Shown piece by piece: positions 1-8,134 of a stretch of DNA of 34,388 nucleotides. This DNA comes from Anaerolineae bacterium (GTDB lineage Bacteria; Chloroflexota; Anaerolineae; Aggregatilineales; Aggregatilineaceae): positions 1-34,388 of the forward strand of contig JAHDWP010000034.1 in assembly GCA_023382715.1 (NCBI GenBank). Direction: 5' to 3'. A program made the position numbers and the translations under genes. Within the stretch, counting starts at the first letter, position 1. Every line of letters starts with the position of its first letter. The notes below the pieces were generated by a model. That model searched no databases, was not told the DNA's origin, and saw nothing but the letters and a program-made list of their open reading frames with translations.

Positions 1-72
1 CTTGGCCAGCATGTCAATCCCGTTGCGCAGCCCGTTGCGCGCTTCCTGGTCGAACACAAGTTGCTTAGGCAT
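1..72 (-). CDS. groEL: Chaperonin GroEL, N-terminal 24 residues (cut by window start)
   Basis: Only the first 24 codons lie in the window. Read on the minus strand they give MPKQLVFDQEARNGLRNGID followed by MLAK, which matches the conserved GroEL N terminus (KxLxFdxeAR, then GxdxLA). GroEL is the 60-kDa cytosolic chaperonin that folds proteins inside its double ring with GroES as lid. The ATG at 70-72 is preceded by a GAGGAG ribosome binding site (82-87 on the plus strand). No groES lies between the promoter and groEL, so in this place groEL begins its own transcript. The CIRCE operators upstream support the identification independently, because they control groE and dnaK operons through HrcA. 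The rest of the gene is outside the window. Confidence 0.93.
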   Translation of the reverse strand, partial: MPKQLVFDQEARNGLRNGIDMLAK

Positions 73-175
73 TTTACGTTCTCCTCATTTCAGTTGTTTG
101 TGAATGATTCTGGTCAGCGCGCGACGGGCCGACACGCGCGTTCGAACTCGTTGCTGCGGCGGACCAGCAAGGCGC

Positions 176-202
176 TTAGCACTCACTACAGGTGAGTGCT
201 AA
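176..202. promoter_or_regulatory. CIRCE operator (HrcA binding site), perfect copy
   Basis: A perfect 9-bp inverted repeat, TTAGCACTC at 176-184 and GAGTGCTAA at 194-202, is separated by exactly 9 bp. This is the canonical CIRCE element bound by the heat-shock repressor HrcA. It starts a few bases downstream of the predicted groEL transcription start (about 207, minus strand), so bound HrcA should block initiation, and the hairpin will lie at the 5' end of the mRNA. Confidence 0.96.
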
Positions 203-213
203 TTCCGCGCCCG

Positions 214-242
214 ATCTTACCAATGCCCGATCGCACTGTCAA
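214..242 (-). promoter_or_regulatory. Sigma-70 type promoter of groEL
   Basis: On the minus strand TTGACA (237-242) and TAAGAT (214-219) are separated by 17 bp, a near-consensus housekeeping promoter. The start site should fall near 207. This gives a 5' UTR of about 135 nt that contains the proximal CIRCE. A strong vegetative promoter repressed by HrcA, not a heat-shock sigma factor, is the expected mode of control. Confidence 0.85.
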
Positions 243-249
243 GCACAAT

Positions 250-276
250 TTAGCACTCTGGCCCATTGTGTGCTAA
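250..276. promoter_or_regulatory. Second CIRCE operator, one mismatch
   Basis: TTAGCACTC at 250-258 and GTGTGCTAA at 268-276 flank a 9-bp spacer. Only one base (T269) departs from the consensus right arm. It lies just upstream of the groEL -35 box (237-242), so the promoter is bracketed by two CIRCE boxes 74 bp apart, start to start. The downstream limit of the convergent TPR gene is at 332, so groEL is the only plausible target. Confidence 0.88.
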
Positions 277-331
277 CGCCAGGCATTAGAAATGCGTATG
301 AGATTTCCGCGTCTGCCAGCCGACAGGGCTG

Positions 332-1603
332 CTACTCGGTGTCCGTGTTAGGGGAGGGCGCGGTGCGCACGCCACATGACTGCAGGGCGTTGGTGAAAGA
401 GGCCTGGCGGCGGGCATCGTCGCGCTCCAGCACGATCTGGTAACCTTGCTGGAAGAAGGGTATGGCCAGGTCGCAGCGCCCCAGCGAAGCGTGCGAGTGA
501 CCAAGCTGGTAGTAGTCGTCCGGGTCGGTTGAACCGAGCGAGATGGCCCGCTCCAGGTTGACGGCAGCGGTGACGAAATCGCCATCGCTCCATTGCAGCC
601 CGCCCAGATAGGACAGGCAGGGCACATTCTCCGGGTCAACATCCAGGCAGCGCCGGTAATACTCATAGGCGCGCTCCGCGTTGCCGTTGCGGGTGTGCGC
701 GCTGCCCAACGAGAACAGCACAGACGCATCGCGCGGGTTGCGCTCCAGCGTGGCGGATAACACCTGAATCGCCTGGTCAAGTTCGCCCAGCGCCACGTAG
801 TTGTTCGCCAGCTCGACGGCGATGTAGGGCTGGTTGGGCGCGTTTTGCAGCGCCGCCTGGTAGGGCGGAACGGCGTCTTCCCAGCGTCCCTGGTTCGAAT
901 AGAGCAGCCCCAGGTTGCGGAATGTGTCGGCGACGGCGATGCCGGAAGTGTCCAGCTCGAGCGCCTGATCCAGGTAGCTGCGGGCGACGTCGTACTGGCC
1001 CAGGTCAATATAGATTTCGCCCAGAAAGGCGTAGGTGGGCGCGTAGGTCGCGTCGAGCGCGCGCGCGTGCAGCGCCGAGGCCAGCGCTTCGCCATACGCG
1101 CCCTTCCAGTCCAGCGCCCTGGCGCGAATCGCCCAACCGTGGGGAGCCGCCGGATTGGCGTTGATGGTTTTTTCAGCGAAGGAAAGCGCCTGGCCCAGGC
1201 GGTCGGCATTCCGCCCGAAATTTGAGGTGATGACCAGCGTATGGGCGACCTGGTAGTGCAGGGCCACGTCGTTGGGGTGGGCCTCGGCCAGCACGGTACA
1301 CTGGCGGATGGCCTGCTCCAGATCGCCCTGACGATAGGCGTTGCTGCACTCGATCTCAGCCGTCACCACGTCCGGCGTGGCGGTTGGGGTAGGCGCGGGC
1401 GCGATCTGCGTCTGCACGGCCTCAGCCAGGCTTTCCAGCTCTGGCAGCACGGAGGTGCGCACGCGCTCGCGCTGCTCCCAGATCAGCCAGCCGACCCAGG
1501 CCAGGACGAAGACGAGCAGCAATCGCACCAGAGCGCGCCCGGAAAACAGGCGTAGCTGGCGCTTGCGCCCTGGCCGGTACCGTTTGGGAGTGCGCAAGTA
1601 CAT
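332..1603 (-). CDS. Membrane-anchored TPR protein
   Basis: This 423-residue protein has a basic N terminus, one hydrophobic segment at about residues 25-42, and a Pro/Thr stalk (PAPTPTATP, about 69-77). The rest is tetratricopeptide repeats, recognisable by spaced A-x-x-x-P, G and Y/F positions such as YAPTYAFLGEIYIDLGQYD and NVPCLSYLGGLQWSDGD. The anchor followed by a PT stalk suggests that the TPR domain faces outside the cytoplasmic membrane, where it would scaffold other proteins; no enzyme motif is visible. It is the second gene of a two-gene operon, beginning 10 bp after the stop of a paralogue with the same architecture. The ATG at 1601-1603 has only a weak ribosome site. The specific partner is unknown. 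Confidence 0.85.
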   Translation of the reverse strand: MYLRTPKRYRPGRKRQLRLFSGRALVRLLLVFVLAWVGWLIWEQRERVRTSVLPELESLAEAVQTQIAPAPTPTATPDVVTAEIECSNAYRQGDLEQAIRQCTVLAEAHPNDVALHYQVAHTLVITSNFGRNADRLGQALSFAEKTINANPAAPHGWAIRARALDWKGAYGEALASALHARALDATYAPTYAFLGEIYIDLGQYDVARSYLDQALELDTSGIAVADTFRNLGLLYSNQGRWEDAVPPYQAALQNAPNQPYIAVELANNYVALGELDQAIQVLSATLERNPRDASVLFSLGSAHTRNGNAERAYEYYRRCLDVDPENVPCLSYLGGLQWSDGDFVTAAVNLERAISLGSTDPDDYYQLGHSHASLGRCDLAIPFFQQGYQIVLERDDARRQASFTNALQSCGVRTAPSPNTDTE

Positions 1604-1613
1604 GGGAGCTGTC

Positions 1614-2894
1614 CTAGAACACGCCGATTGGCTCTGGCGGCGGGACCGCCGTCGGCACTGGCGTGGGAATCTCGCTGATATCGTAATCGTCGTCGTAGTT
1701 CACGCAGAGCATCAGCCCCTCGTTGATGAACCCTTTGATGTTATCGGCGGGGTTCATTTGCAGGGCGTCCTGGAGAATTGGCCACGCCTGATCGCAGCGT
1801 GCCAGCAGCGCCCAGGCCAGGCCACGCAGATAGTAGCAGGCCTGCTCACGCTCCGGCAGGAGGATGCCCTGTTCTTCCTGGAGCTGCGCGCAGGTTTCGA
1901 AGGACTCGATAGACCCTTCGTAGTTACGGCTGGTGTAGCGCACCATGCCAAGCTGCCGGTGCGCTTCGGGGTAGGTTGGGTCAAGCTGAATAGCCTGCTC
2001 GCACGCTTCCTGGGCCAGCGCATCTTCGCGCATTCCAAAATAGGTCTCGCACTTGCGCGTATACGCCTTGACGTTGTCCGGCTCCATCGCCAGCACCTGG
2101 TCGTAGGCGGCGATGGCCGCCTCGTAGTTGTCCTGGGCCTTGTAATATACTGCCAGCTCGAAATAGAGCGCGTCGAAGCGCGGGTGAATCTGGATGGCGC
2201 GCTCGTATTGCTGGATGGCCGCATCGAACTGGCCCACGAAGGCCAGACCCAGGGCCAGCGCACGGCGGGCATCCAGGCTGTTCCCGTCCAACTGAACGGC
2301 TTCATCCGCCTTCTGGAACGCCTGGTTGGGGCGACCCGCGCCGCGATAGGCCATGGACAAGTAAGCGCGCGCCTCGGCGTAGTCCGGGGCAAGCTGTTCG
2401 GCGCGCAGCCCGGCGGCGATCGCTTCTTCCGGGCGTCCATTTTCCAGCAGGGCCAGGCAGAACAGCGCCTGGGCACGCGCGTTGTTGGGGTCTATCTCGA
2501 TCGCTCGGGTGGCCACCCCCAACGCCTGTTCTGCGCGGAAACGATAGCTGCGTCCGGCGTAGCTGCGATAGATGAGCATCCGGCCATACTCAAAGAGGAT
2601 ATCCATATCATGGGGCATCAGGCGCACAGCTTCGCCGTAATGGACGATGGCGCGCTCGATGTCGCCGACCAGGTAGGCCCGCTCGCCCAACTGCGCCTGG
2701 GTGATGGCATCGAGCGTCGGCGTGGGCTGTGCCCCGACGCCGCTCAGCACCCACTCCTGGACGGTATTGAAGCGCCAGATGACGCCGATCACCAGCAGCA
2801 TGGCTATCGCCCAAAAGGCCAGCAGCATCCGGCTGCCGCGCCGCCGTGCCGGGCGACCGAAATGGAGATTGGACCGATCCCGACGGATATACAT
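1614..2894 (-). CDS. Membrane-anchored TPR protein (paralogue, first gene of pair)
   Basis: This 426-residue protein has an Arg-rich cytoplasmic N terminus, a hydrophobic anchor at about residues 23-41, a short QPTPT stalk at about 56-60, then TPR repeats to near the C terminus. Clear units include NARAQALFCLALLENGRPEE, YAEARAYLSMAYRGAGRPN and YPEAHRQLGMVRYTSRN. A proline-rich tail (TPVPTAVPPPEP) ends the chain. The layout is the same as in the gene 10 bp downstream, so the two probably arose by tandem duplication and are co-transcribed. TPR proteins mediate protein-protein contacts; the partner cannot be read from the sequence. The ATG at 2892-2894 has no strong Shine-Dalgarno (GGAG lies about 14 nt upstream). 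Confidence 0.85.
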   Translation of the reverse strand: MYIRRDRSNLHFGRPARRRGSRMLLAFWAIAMLLVIGVIWRFNTVQEWVLSGVGAQPTPTLDAITQAQLGERAYLVGDIERAIVHYGEAVRLMPHDMDILFEYGRMLIYRSYAGRSYRFRAEQALGVATRAIEIDPNNARAQALFCLALLENGRPEEAIAAGLRAEQLAPDYAEARAYLSMAYRGAGRPNQAFQKADEAVQLDGNSLDARRALALGLAFVGQFDAAIQQYERAIQIHPRFDALYFELAVYYKAQDNYEAAIAAYDQVLAMEPDNVKAYTRKCETYFGMREDALAQEACEQAIQLDPTYPEAHRQLGMVRYTSRNYEGSIESFETCAQLQEEQGILLPEREQACYYLRGLAWALLARCDQAWPILQDALQMNPADNIKGFINEGLMLCVNYDDDYDISEIPTPVPTAVPPPEPIGVF

Positions 2895-3315
2895 AACCTA
2901 AGGCTCCGGGGCGCGGCACATGCTGGGCGTCTGCCCGCTACCGACGCTAGTTGCACTGCCACCAAAAAAAGACCGGCGAGTGCGTGTACCCCCCGGTAGC
3001 AAGCATGATGTCCCATTGCGCGCGCCGTGACGATCCTAGCATCGCGCCCGTGACCTGTCAAAGTGCGGCGCGGGGGCGGATCTCACGATAGGGGCGAGAT
3101 TCCTGAACCGCAGAGACGCAAAGGGCGCACAGGAGAATAGCGGGGATAGCGGGGATAGCCCTTTGTTTTTTCTTCACGCTCTTGGCGTCTCTGCGGTGAC
3201 GCTTTACGCCGAATACGCGAAGTTGCCCAGTCGCGGCGTCGTGGTGGAATCATTCGCCAGCGGTGGGGAGTCGTGCTATAGTCTTGGCGTGTTTCGCCAG
3301 CCGATGGGGACTCTC
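2895..3315. other. Intergenic region between divergent genes
   Basis: About 420 bp separate the TPR operon from the phosphoesterase. No credible coding frame was found. It contains a short imperfect palindrome around 3078-3102 (GGATCTC ... GAGATTC), the long inverted repeat at 3102-3197, and a TATAGT box at 3277-3282 that could be the -10 element of the downstream plus-strand gene. Confidence 0.6.
3102..3197. repeat. Palindromic dispersed repeat, family 1, copy 1
   Basis: The outer arms are a perfect 13-bp inverted repeat: ACCGCAGAGACGC at 3107-3119 and GCGTCTCTGCGGT at 3185-3197. An inner pair, CAAAGGG (3119-3125) and CCCTTTG (3159-3165), extends the pairing. The loop holds a short direct repeat (ATAGCGGGG, twice, about 3137-3155). 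The left 36 bp (3102-3137) match 21673-21708 at 30 of 36 positions, five of the six differences being transitions. This marks a dispersed element and not a simple terminator. Confidence 0.8.
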
Positions 3316-4047
3316 ATGCGCGTTCTGATCATCTCCGACATTCACGCCAATCTCGCCGCTTTTGAGGCGGTGCTGCAAGATGCCCAGGGGGACTGGGATT
3401 TTGTCTGGTGCCTGGGCGATGTGGTGGGGTATGGCCCCGATCCCAATGAGTGCTGCGATCTCCTGCGCAGTATGCCGCACCTGTGCCTGGCGGGGAACCA
3501 CGACTGGGCGGCGCTGGCTCGCCTGGACATTCGCACGTTCAATGCGGACGCGCGCCGCGCGGTCACGTGGACGCGCGACACGCTCACGCCCGATAACCTG
3601 GCCTATCTGGCGGCGCTGCCCACCACGTTCGTGCTCGGCGAGTACACCCTGGCACATGGCAGCCCGCGCGAGCCGGTGTGGGAGTACATCCTCGACCCGC
3701 TCATCGCCGCCCTGAACTTCCCGCATTTCGAGACGCCCTACTGCTTCGTGGGGCACACACATACGCCCGTGATCTACCAACTGACCGACGACCGGGGCGA
3801 CACGGAAGCCGTGCTGCCCGCCTACCGCCAGCCGAAACATCTCAACGGGTATCGCCTGATCATCAACCCCGGCAGCGTGGGCCAGCCGCGCGACTCGATC
3901 AAAGACGCATCCTACGGCATTCTGCACGTTCAGGATGCGGTCTTCGAGCACCGGCGCGTCCCGTACCCGATCGGCGTCACGCAGGACAAGATGCGCCGCC
4001 TGGATATGCCGGAGCGCCTGATCGCGCGCCTGGAGCACGGCTGGTAG
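3316..4047 (+). CDS. Calcineurin-like metallophosphoesterase
   Basis: The 243-residue protein carries all motifs of a binuclear metallophosphoesterase: SDIHAN (Asp8, His10), CLGDVVGYGPDP, GNHDW, AHGSP and GHTHTP. It resembles the YfcE/MJ0936-type soluble phosphodiesterases, about 165-250 residues long, whose physiological substrate is usually unknown. The start at 3316 is chosen because GGGGA (3306-3310) lies 5 nt upstream and MRVLIISDIHAN matches the usual family start. An in-frame ATG at 3304 would add four residues. A TATAGT box at 3277-3282 may be its -10. It is transcribed alone and converges on the gene ending at 4126 across a shared hairpin. Confidence 0.9.
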   Translation: MRVLIISDIHANLAAFEAVLQDAQGDWDFVWCLGDVVGYGPDPNECCDLLRSMPHLCLAGNHDWAALARLDIRTFNADARRAVTWTRDTLTPDNLAYLAALPTTFVLGEYTLAHGSPREPVWEYILDPLIAALNFPHFETPYCFVGHTHTPVIYQLTDDRGDTEAVLPAYRQPKHLNGYRLIINPGSVGQPRDSIKDASYGILHVQDAVFEHRRVPYPIGVTQDKMRRLDMPERLIARLEHGW

Positions 4048-4080
4048 GCTCTGGCCGGGCGCGTTGTGCCAGAAAATGAA

Positions 4081-4105
4081 ACAGCCGGACGAAAAGCCCG
4101 GCTGT
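4081..4105. terminator. Hairpin terminator between convergent genes
   Basis: ACAGCCGG (4081-4088) and CCGGCTGT (4098-4105) form a perfect 8-bp stem with a 9-nt loop. On the minus strand it is followed by TTTCATTTTC, a reasonable T-rich tract, so it best serves the minus-strand gene ending at 4126. The same hairpin can act for the phosphoesterase gene. Confidence 0.7.
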
Positions 4106-4125
4106 GTTGATTCTAAGGGATAGGT

Positions 4126-4722
4126 TCAGCTACCGAGTTCGGGGACGTAGGCGTACAGCCACCAGAATATCTCCGGGGGATAGGCGGGCCTGAGCACTTT
4201 GTCGGTGATGAACTCGCCCTCGCGCAGCAGCGCGCGCAGCTTCTGATCCACGTGCCGGATACGGGCGCGCAGGTCGTCTTCCAGGATTCCGAGTTCGCTG
4301 GCTTCTTCAGCCAGGTGGTAGATGATGGTCCGCTTTTCGGCCTGAGTCGGATAGTGCGCCGTGCAGGGCTGCGCGTCTTCGTCGCATTCGCGCATAAAGA
4401 GTTCCAGCGCTTCCAGCCGCGCTCGCAACTCGCGCCTGATCTTGTTCTCAAAGTGAACAGACCAGTTGGCGCGCTCTGCTTCCAGGTTGATGCGCGCATC
4501 GTGGAGCAGCGTCTGCTGCTCGGCGCTGAGCGAGTCTTCCAGACAGGTCAGCCGGTACAGCCGCAACAACAGCCCACCCAGGGTCAGTTTGGGCAGGTCG
4601 CCCGCCAGGTACCCGTATAGCTCATCTTCGTAGAGATAAGGGGTCAGGCTGGAGGCCATTGCTGCCACAACGCGTATATCGCGCTCCAGGTCGAACGCGA
4701 GCTTGGGGGGAGGGGCGTTCAT
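4126..4722 (-). CDS. Hypothetical protein, 198 aa
   Basis: I do not recognise this protein. It is soluble, has no signal peptide or membrane segment, and appears mostly alpha-helical with many charged residues (for example LRARLEALELFMRECDED). Trp/Tyr-rich ends frame it: YLYEDELYGYLAGDL near the N terminus and PPEIFWWLYAYVPELGS at the C terminus. The start at 4720-4722 (MNAPPPK) avoids overlap with the upstream gene and is preceded by GTGAGG about 11 nt away; a longer frame to 4854 would overlap the neighbour by about 100 bp. It follows the 133-residue gene by 34 bp on the same strand, which suggests co-transcription. Confidence 0.7.
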   Translation of the reverse strand: MNAPPPKLAFDLERDIRVVAAMASSLTPYLYEDELYGYLAGDLPKLTLGGLLLRLYRLTCLEDSLSAEQQTLLHDARINLEAERANWSVHFENKIRRELRARLEALELFMRECDEDAQPCTAHYPTQAEKRTIIYHLAEEASELGILEDDLRARIRHVDQKLRALLREGEFITDKVLRPAYPPEIFWWLYAYVPELGS

Positions 4723-4756
4723 GTGATTGCGCCTCACAACTCCCTGTATAGGGCGA

Positions 4757-5158
4757 TCATTTGTAGCGCTTGATCTGACGAAAGTTCGGGTTGCCCTGGA
4801 TGCTCTGAATGCGCCCCTCGATATCGGTGGCGTACCACTGAGTGACCATGGCACCTTCCGGGTCTACATAGGAGATCGTCGGCGCGAAGCCGAGAATCTC
4901 CTTGATGCCCAGCAGCAGCGGCGTGACGTCTTCGGCAGAGCGCGTGGTGAGCGCCAGATAGTCGCCGGGCACCCACTCAATGGCCAGCGGGACGGAGCGC
5001 CATTCGCCTTCCATCTGGAACGGCGGCTCGCTGTGCGTGCACGCCAGGTGCAAGGACGTGATGCGGTTGCTCCAGAAGGTGTGGTTGACCCGCTCCTCGA
5101 TCAAATACGCGTTGTGCTCCGGCTCGCGATAAAACCAGGTGCTCGCGTTGGTCGCCAT
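4757..5158 (-). CDS. Hypothetical protein, 133 aa
   Basis: No family is recognised. The protein is soluble, rich in Trp, Tyr and acidic residues, and probably an alpha/beta fold (EWRSVPLAIEWVPGDYLAL, then TPLLLGIKEILGFAPTISYV). The ATG at 5156-5158 has an AGGAGG Shine-Dalgarno, although the 12-nt spacing is long. It lies between the tail-tube-like gene at 5343-5762 and the 198-residue gene at 4126-4722, all on the minus strand. A shared function with the tail-tube protein is possible but not shown. Confidence 0.72.
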   Translation of the reverse strand: MATNASTWFYREPEHNAYLIEERVNHTFWSNRITSLHLACTHSEPPFQMEGEWRSVPLAIEWVPGDYLALTTRSAEDVTPLLLGIKEILGFAPTISYVDPEGAMVTQWYATDIEGRIQSIQGNPNFRQIKRYK

Positions 5159-5208
5159 GAACTGTATTCGCCTCCTGCAAGCCTACGAGATCCGGCAGTA
5201 TGATACCA

Positions 5209-5236
5209 CTGAATCTCGCACGAGGGCGAGATTCAG
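5209..5236. repeat. Strong intergenic hairpin
   Basis: CTGAATCTCGC (5209-5219) and GCGAGATTCAG (5226-5236) form a perfect 11-bp stem with a 6-nt loop. There is no T-tract on either side, so it is not a classical intrinsic terminator. The right arm shares GGCGAGATTC with 3093-3102, where a weaker version of the same palindrome occurs. It sits in the 184-bp gap between the tail-tube-like gene and the 133-residue gene. Confidence 0.65.
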
Positions 5237-5342
5237 CGAATTGCAGTGCAAAGCCCTCTGCCTGGTTCAGCCACGCGGGCCACAGCGCCCAGTCGCGCCG
5301 CCGAGCGCGCGGGCTGATTCCGGCATTTCGTGACAGCGCGGT

Positions 5343-5762
5343 CTACCAGACTACTTCGATGCCGCCGTGCTGCACGGTGATCCGCTCCTCGATCAACTGA
5401 TCGCTGCCGGAGTCGAAGTCTGAATAGCCGACCGCGCTGATCCAGGCATCGCGCAGCACCCAGCGGCGTGTCTCGACGCCTTCGTCCATCGCCACAACCG
5501 CTATCTGGCGGACGATCCTGGCTGTCGGGTTGGCCAGCGTTTCGCGAAGCCAGGCGTTGAAGGGCAGGTCCGGATCGCGCTGCACCATCTTGGTGATGAG
5601 CACGGGCGGGTTGACCAGCTTCCCGGCCTCCAGATCAACCCGGCGGCTATACAGGCCGCTCACGCCGAAAACGCCGCTGACGGCCATTCCGTTGATCTCG
5701 ACATGAAACTCGTTGGCCGACAGGCTGTCTACGGCCTGAATGCTCGTGGATGTCTCAGCCAT
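5343..5762 (-). CDS. T4 gp19-like phage tail tube protein
   Basis: The 139-residue protein matches the pattern of the Phage_T4_gp19 / conserved phage tail tube family. An N-terminal strand FHVEINGMAVSGVFGVSGL is followed by a region ending in WLRETL, then VVAMDEG, RRWVLRDAWISAVGYSDFD and EERITVQHGGIEVVW. These correspond to the family's F-x-V-x-I-x-G, W...W-x-L-x-x-AW and E-x-I-x-x-x-H-x-G positions. Members form the inner tube of contractile tails and contractile injection systems. No sheath, baseplate, spike or ATPase gene is within 5 kb, so this is an orphan copy here. The ATG at 5760-5762 has a strong AAAGGAGG site. Assignment to the family is from remembered pattern, not a search. Confidence 0.75.
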   Translation of the reverse strand: MAETSTSIQAVDSLSANEFHVEINGMAVSGVFGVSGLYSRRVDLEAGKLVNPPVLITKMVQRDPDLPFNAWLRETLANPTARIVRQIAVVAMDEGVETRRWVLRDAWISAVGYSDFDSGSDQLIEERITVQHGGIEVVW

Positions 5763-5824
5763 GCCCTGTCCTCCTTTGTCAGAAATCTCTCGCCCAGTAT
5801 ACCTGATGACAGGAAGGGCGCGAA

Positions 5825-5840
5825 ACCGGCCCTGCGCCGG

Positions 5841-5841
<1 letters not shown>
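5825..5841 (-). terminator. Weak hairpin after aspS
   Basis: ACCGGC (5825-5830) and GCCGGT (5836-5841) form a 6-bp stem that begins at the aspS stop codon; on the minus strand it is followed by only TTTC. Termination is probably partial, so some read-through into the tail-tube-like gene 78 bp downstream is possible. Confidence 0.35.
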
Positions 5842-7619
<1,778 letters not shown>

Positions 7620-7717
7620 ACCGGTTATCCCCCGTTCGGACAGCAAACAAGCGGCCTGCGCCGCGCCTGTGCCCTCAGTGTGATCGAGAAAGCCAGTGAA
7701 GTGGAAAGTGCGGCCAA

Positions 7718-7747
7718 AGATTAGCACAGAGCCGCGCAAAGAGGCAA
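7718..7747 (-). promoter_or_regulatory. Possible aspS promoter
   Basis: On the minus strand TTGCCT (7742-7747) and TAATCT (7718-7723) are 18 bp apart. The leader would be about 92 nt. No T-box specifier stem or T-box sequence was found in that leader. Confidence 0.4.
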
Positions 7748-7807
7748 CACTGGGTGAGGAGGGGGATGCGTGCAAAGGTTGACAGCGACTCGCCGGGCGC
7801 AGGACAG

Positions 7808-8090
7808 TGACCTCACCCCCAGCCGCGCTACGCTTGGCTTGCCCCCTCTCCGCGTCGGAGAGGGGCGGCGAGGCGCGTCAGCGCCGAGTGGGGGTGAGGT
7901 CAACCAGGGCGCAGCGGAGCAGCGCCCCCGCCTGACAGGTTTTGCATGCACCCGAGGAGAGAGGTCCACGAACGAGTTGTCAGGCAGTTGTGGAAGGCCC
8001 CCATCACCCCCGCACAGCGCTGCGCAACCGGTGAGAACCGGCTGAGCGCAGTGAAGCCAGGAGGTGAGGTCAAGCTCGGTGCAGCAGGAT
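7808..8090. repeat. Palindromic dispersed repeats, family 2, copy A and fragments
   Basis: The 359-bp gap between aspS and the DUF4870 gene is filled with repeats and shows no credible gene. TGACCTCACCCCC (7808-7820) and GGGGGTGAGGTCA (7890-7902) are perfect 13-bp inverted arms. They enclose a second hairpin, CCCCTCTCCG/CGGAGAGGGG (around 7843-7866). The right side GCGCCGAGTGGGGGTGAGGT (from 7881) continues to 7915 and matches 18856-18890 at 32 of 35 positions. A further partial copy (GGAGGTGAGGTCAAGC) lies near 8060. This is a mobile or expanding intergenic repeat family; no protein or target-site duplication was seen. Confidence 0.8.
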
Positions 8091-8134
8091 GCGAGGCGCT
8101 TGCCCGGCTGGGCGTGGACGCTGCCTGCTGCCCG

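Noticed and set aside
1341-2999. Long open frame on the plus strand (552 codons)
   Set aside because: It is antisense to the two TPR genes, whose repeat patterns and anchors are clear; the frame is a product of high GC and codon bias.
7620-7740. T-box or other riboswitch in the aspS leader
   Set aside because: No T-box sequence or specifier stem was found; only a small GC hairpin is present.
7770-8045. 91-codon plus-strand frame in the repeat region
   Set aside because: It is composed of the palindromic repeats and has no ribosome site.
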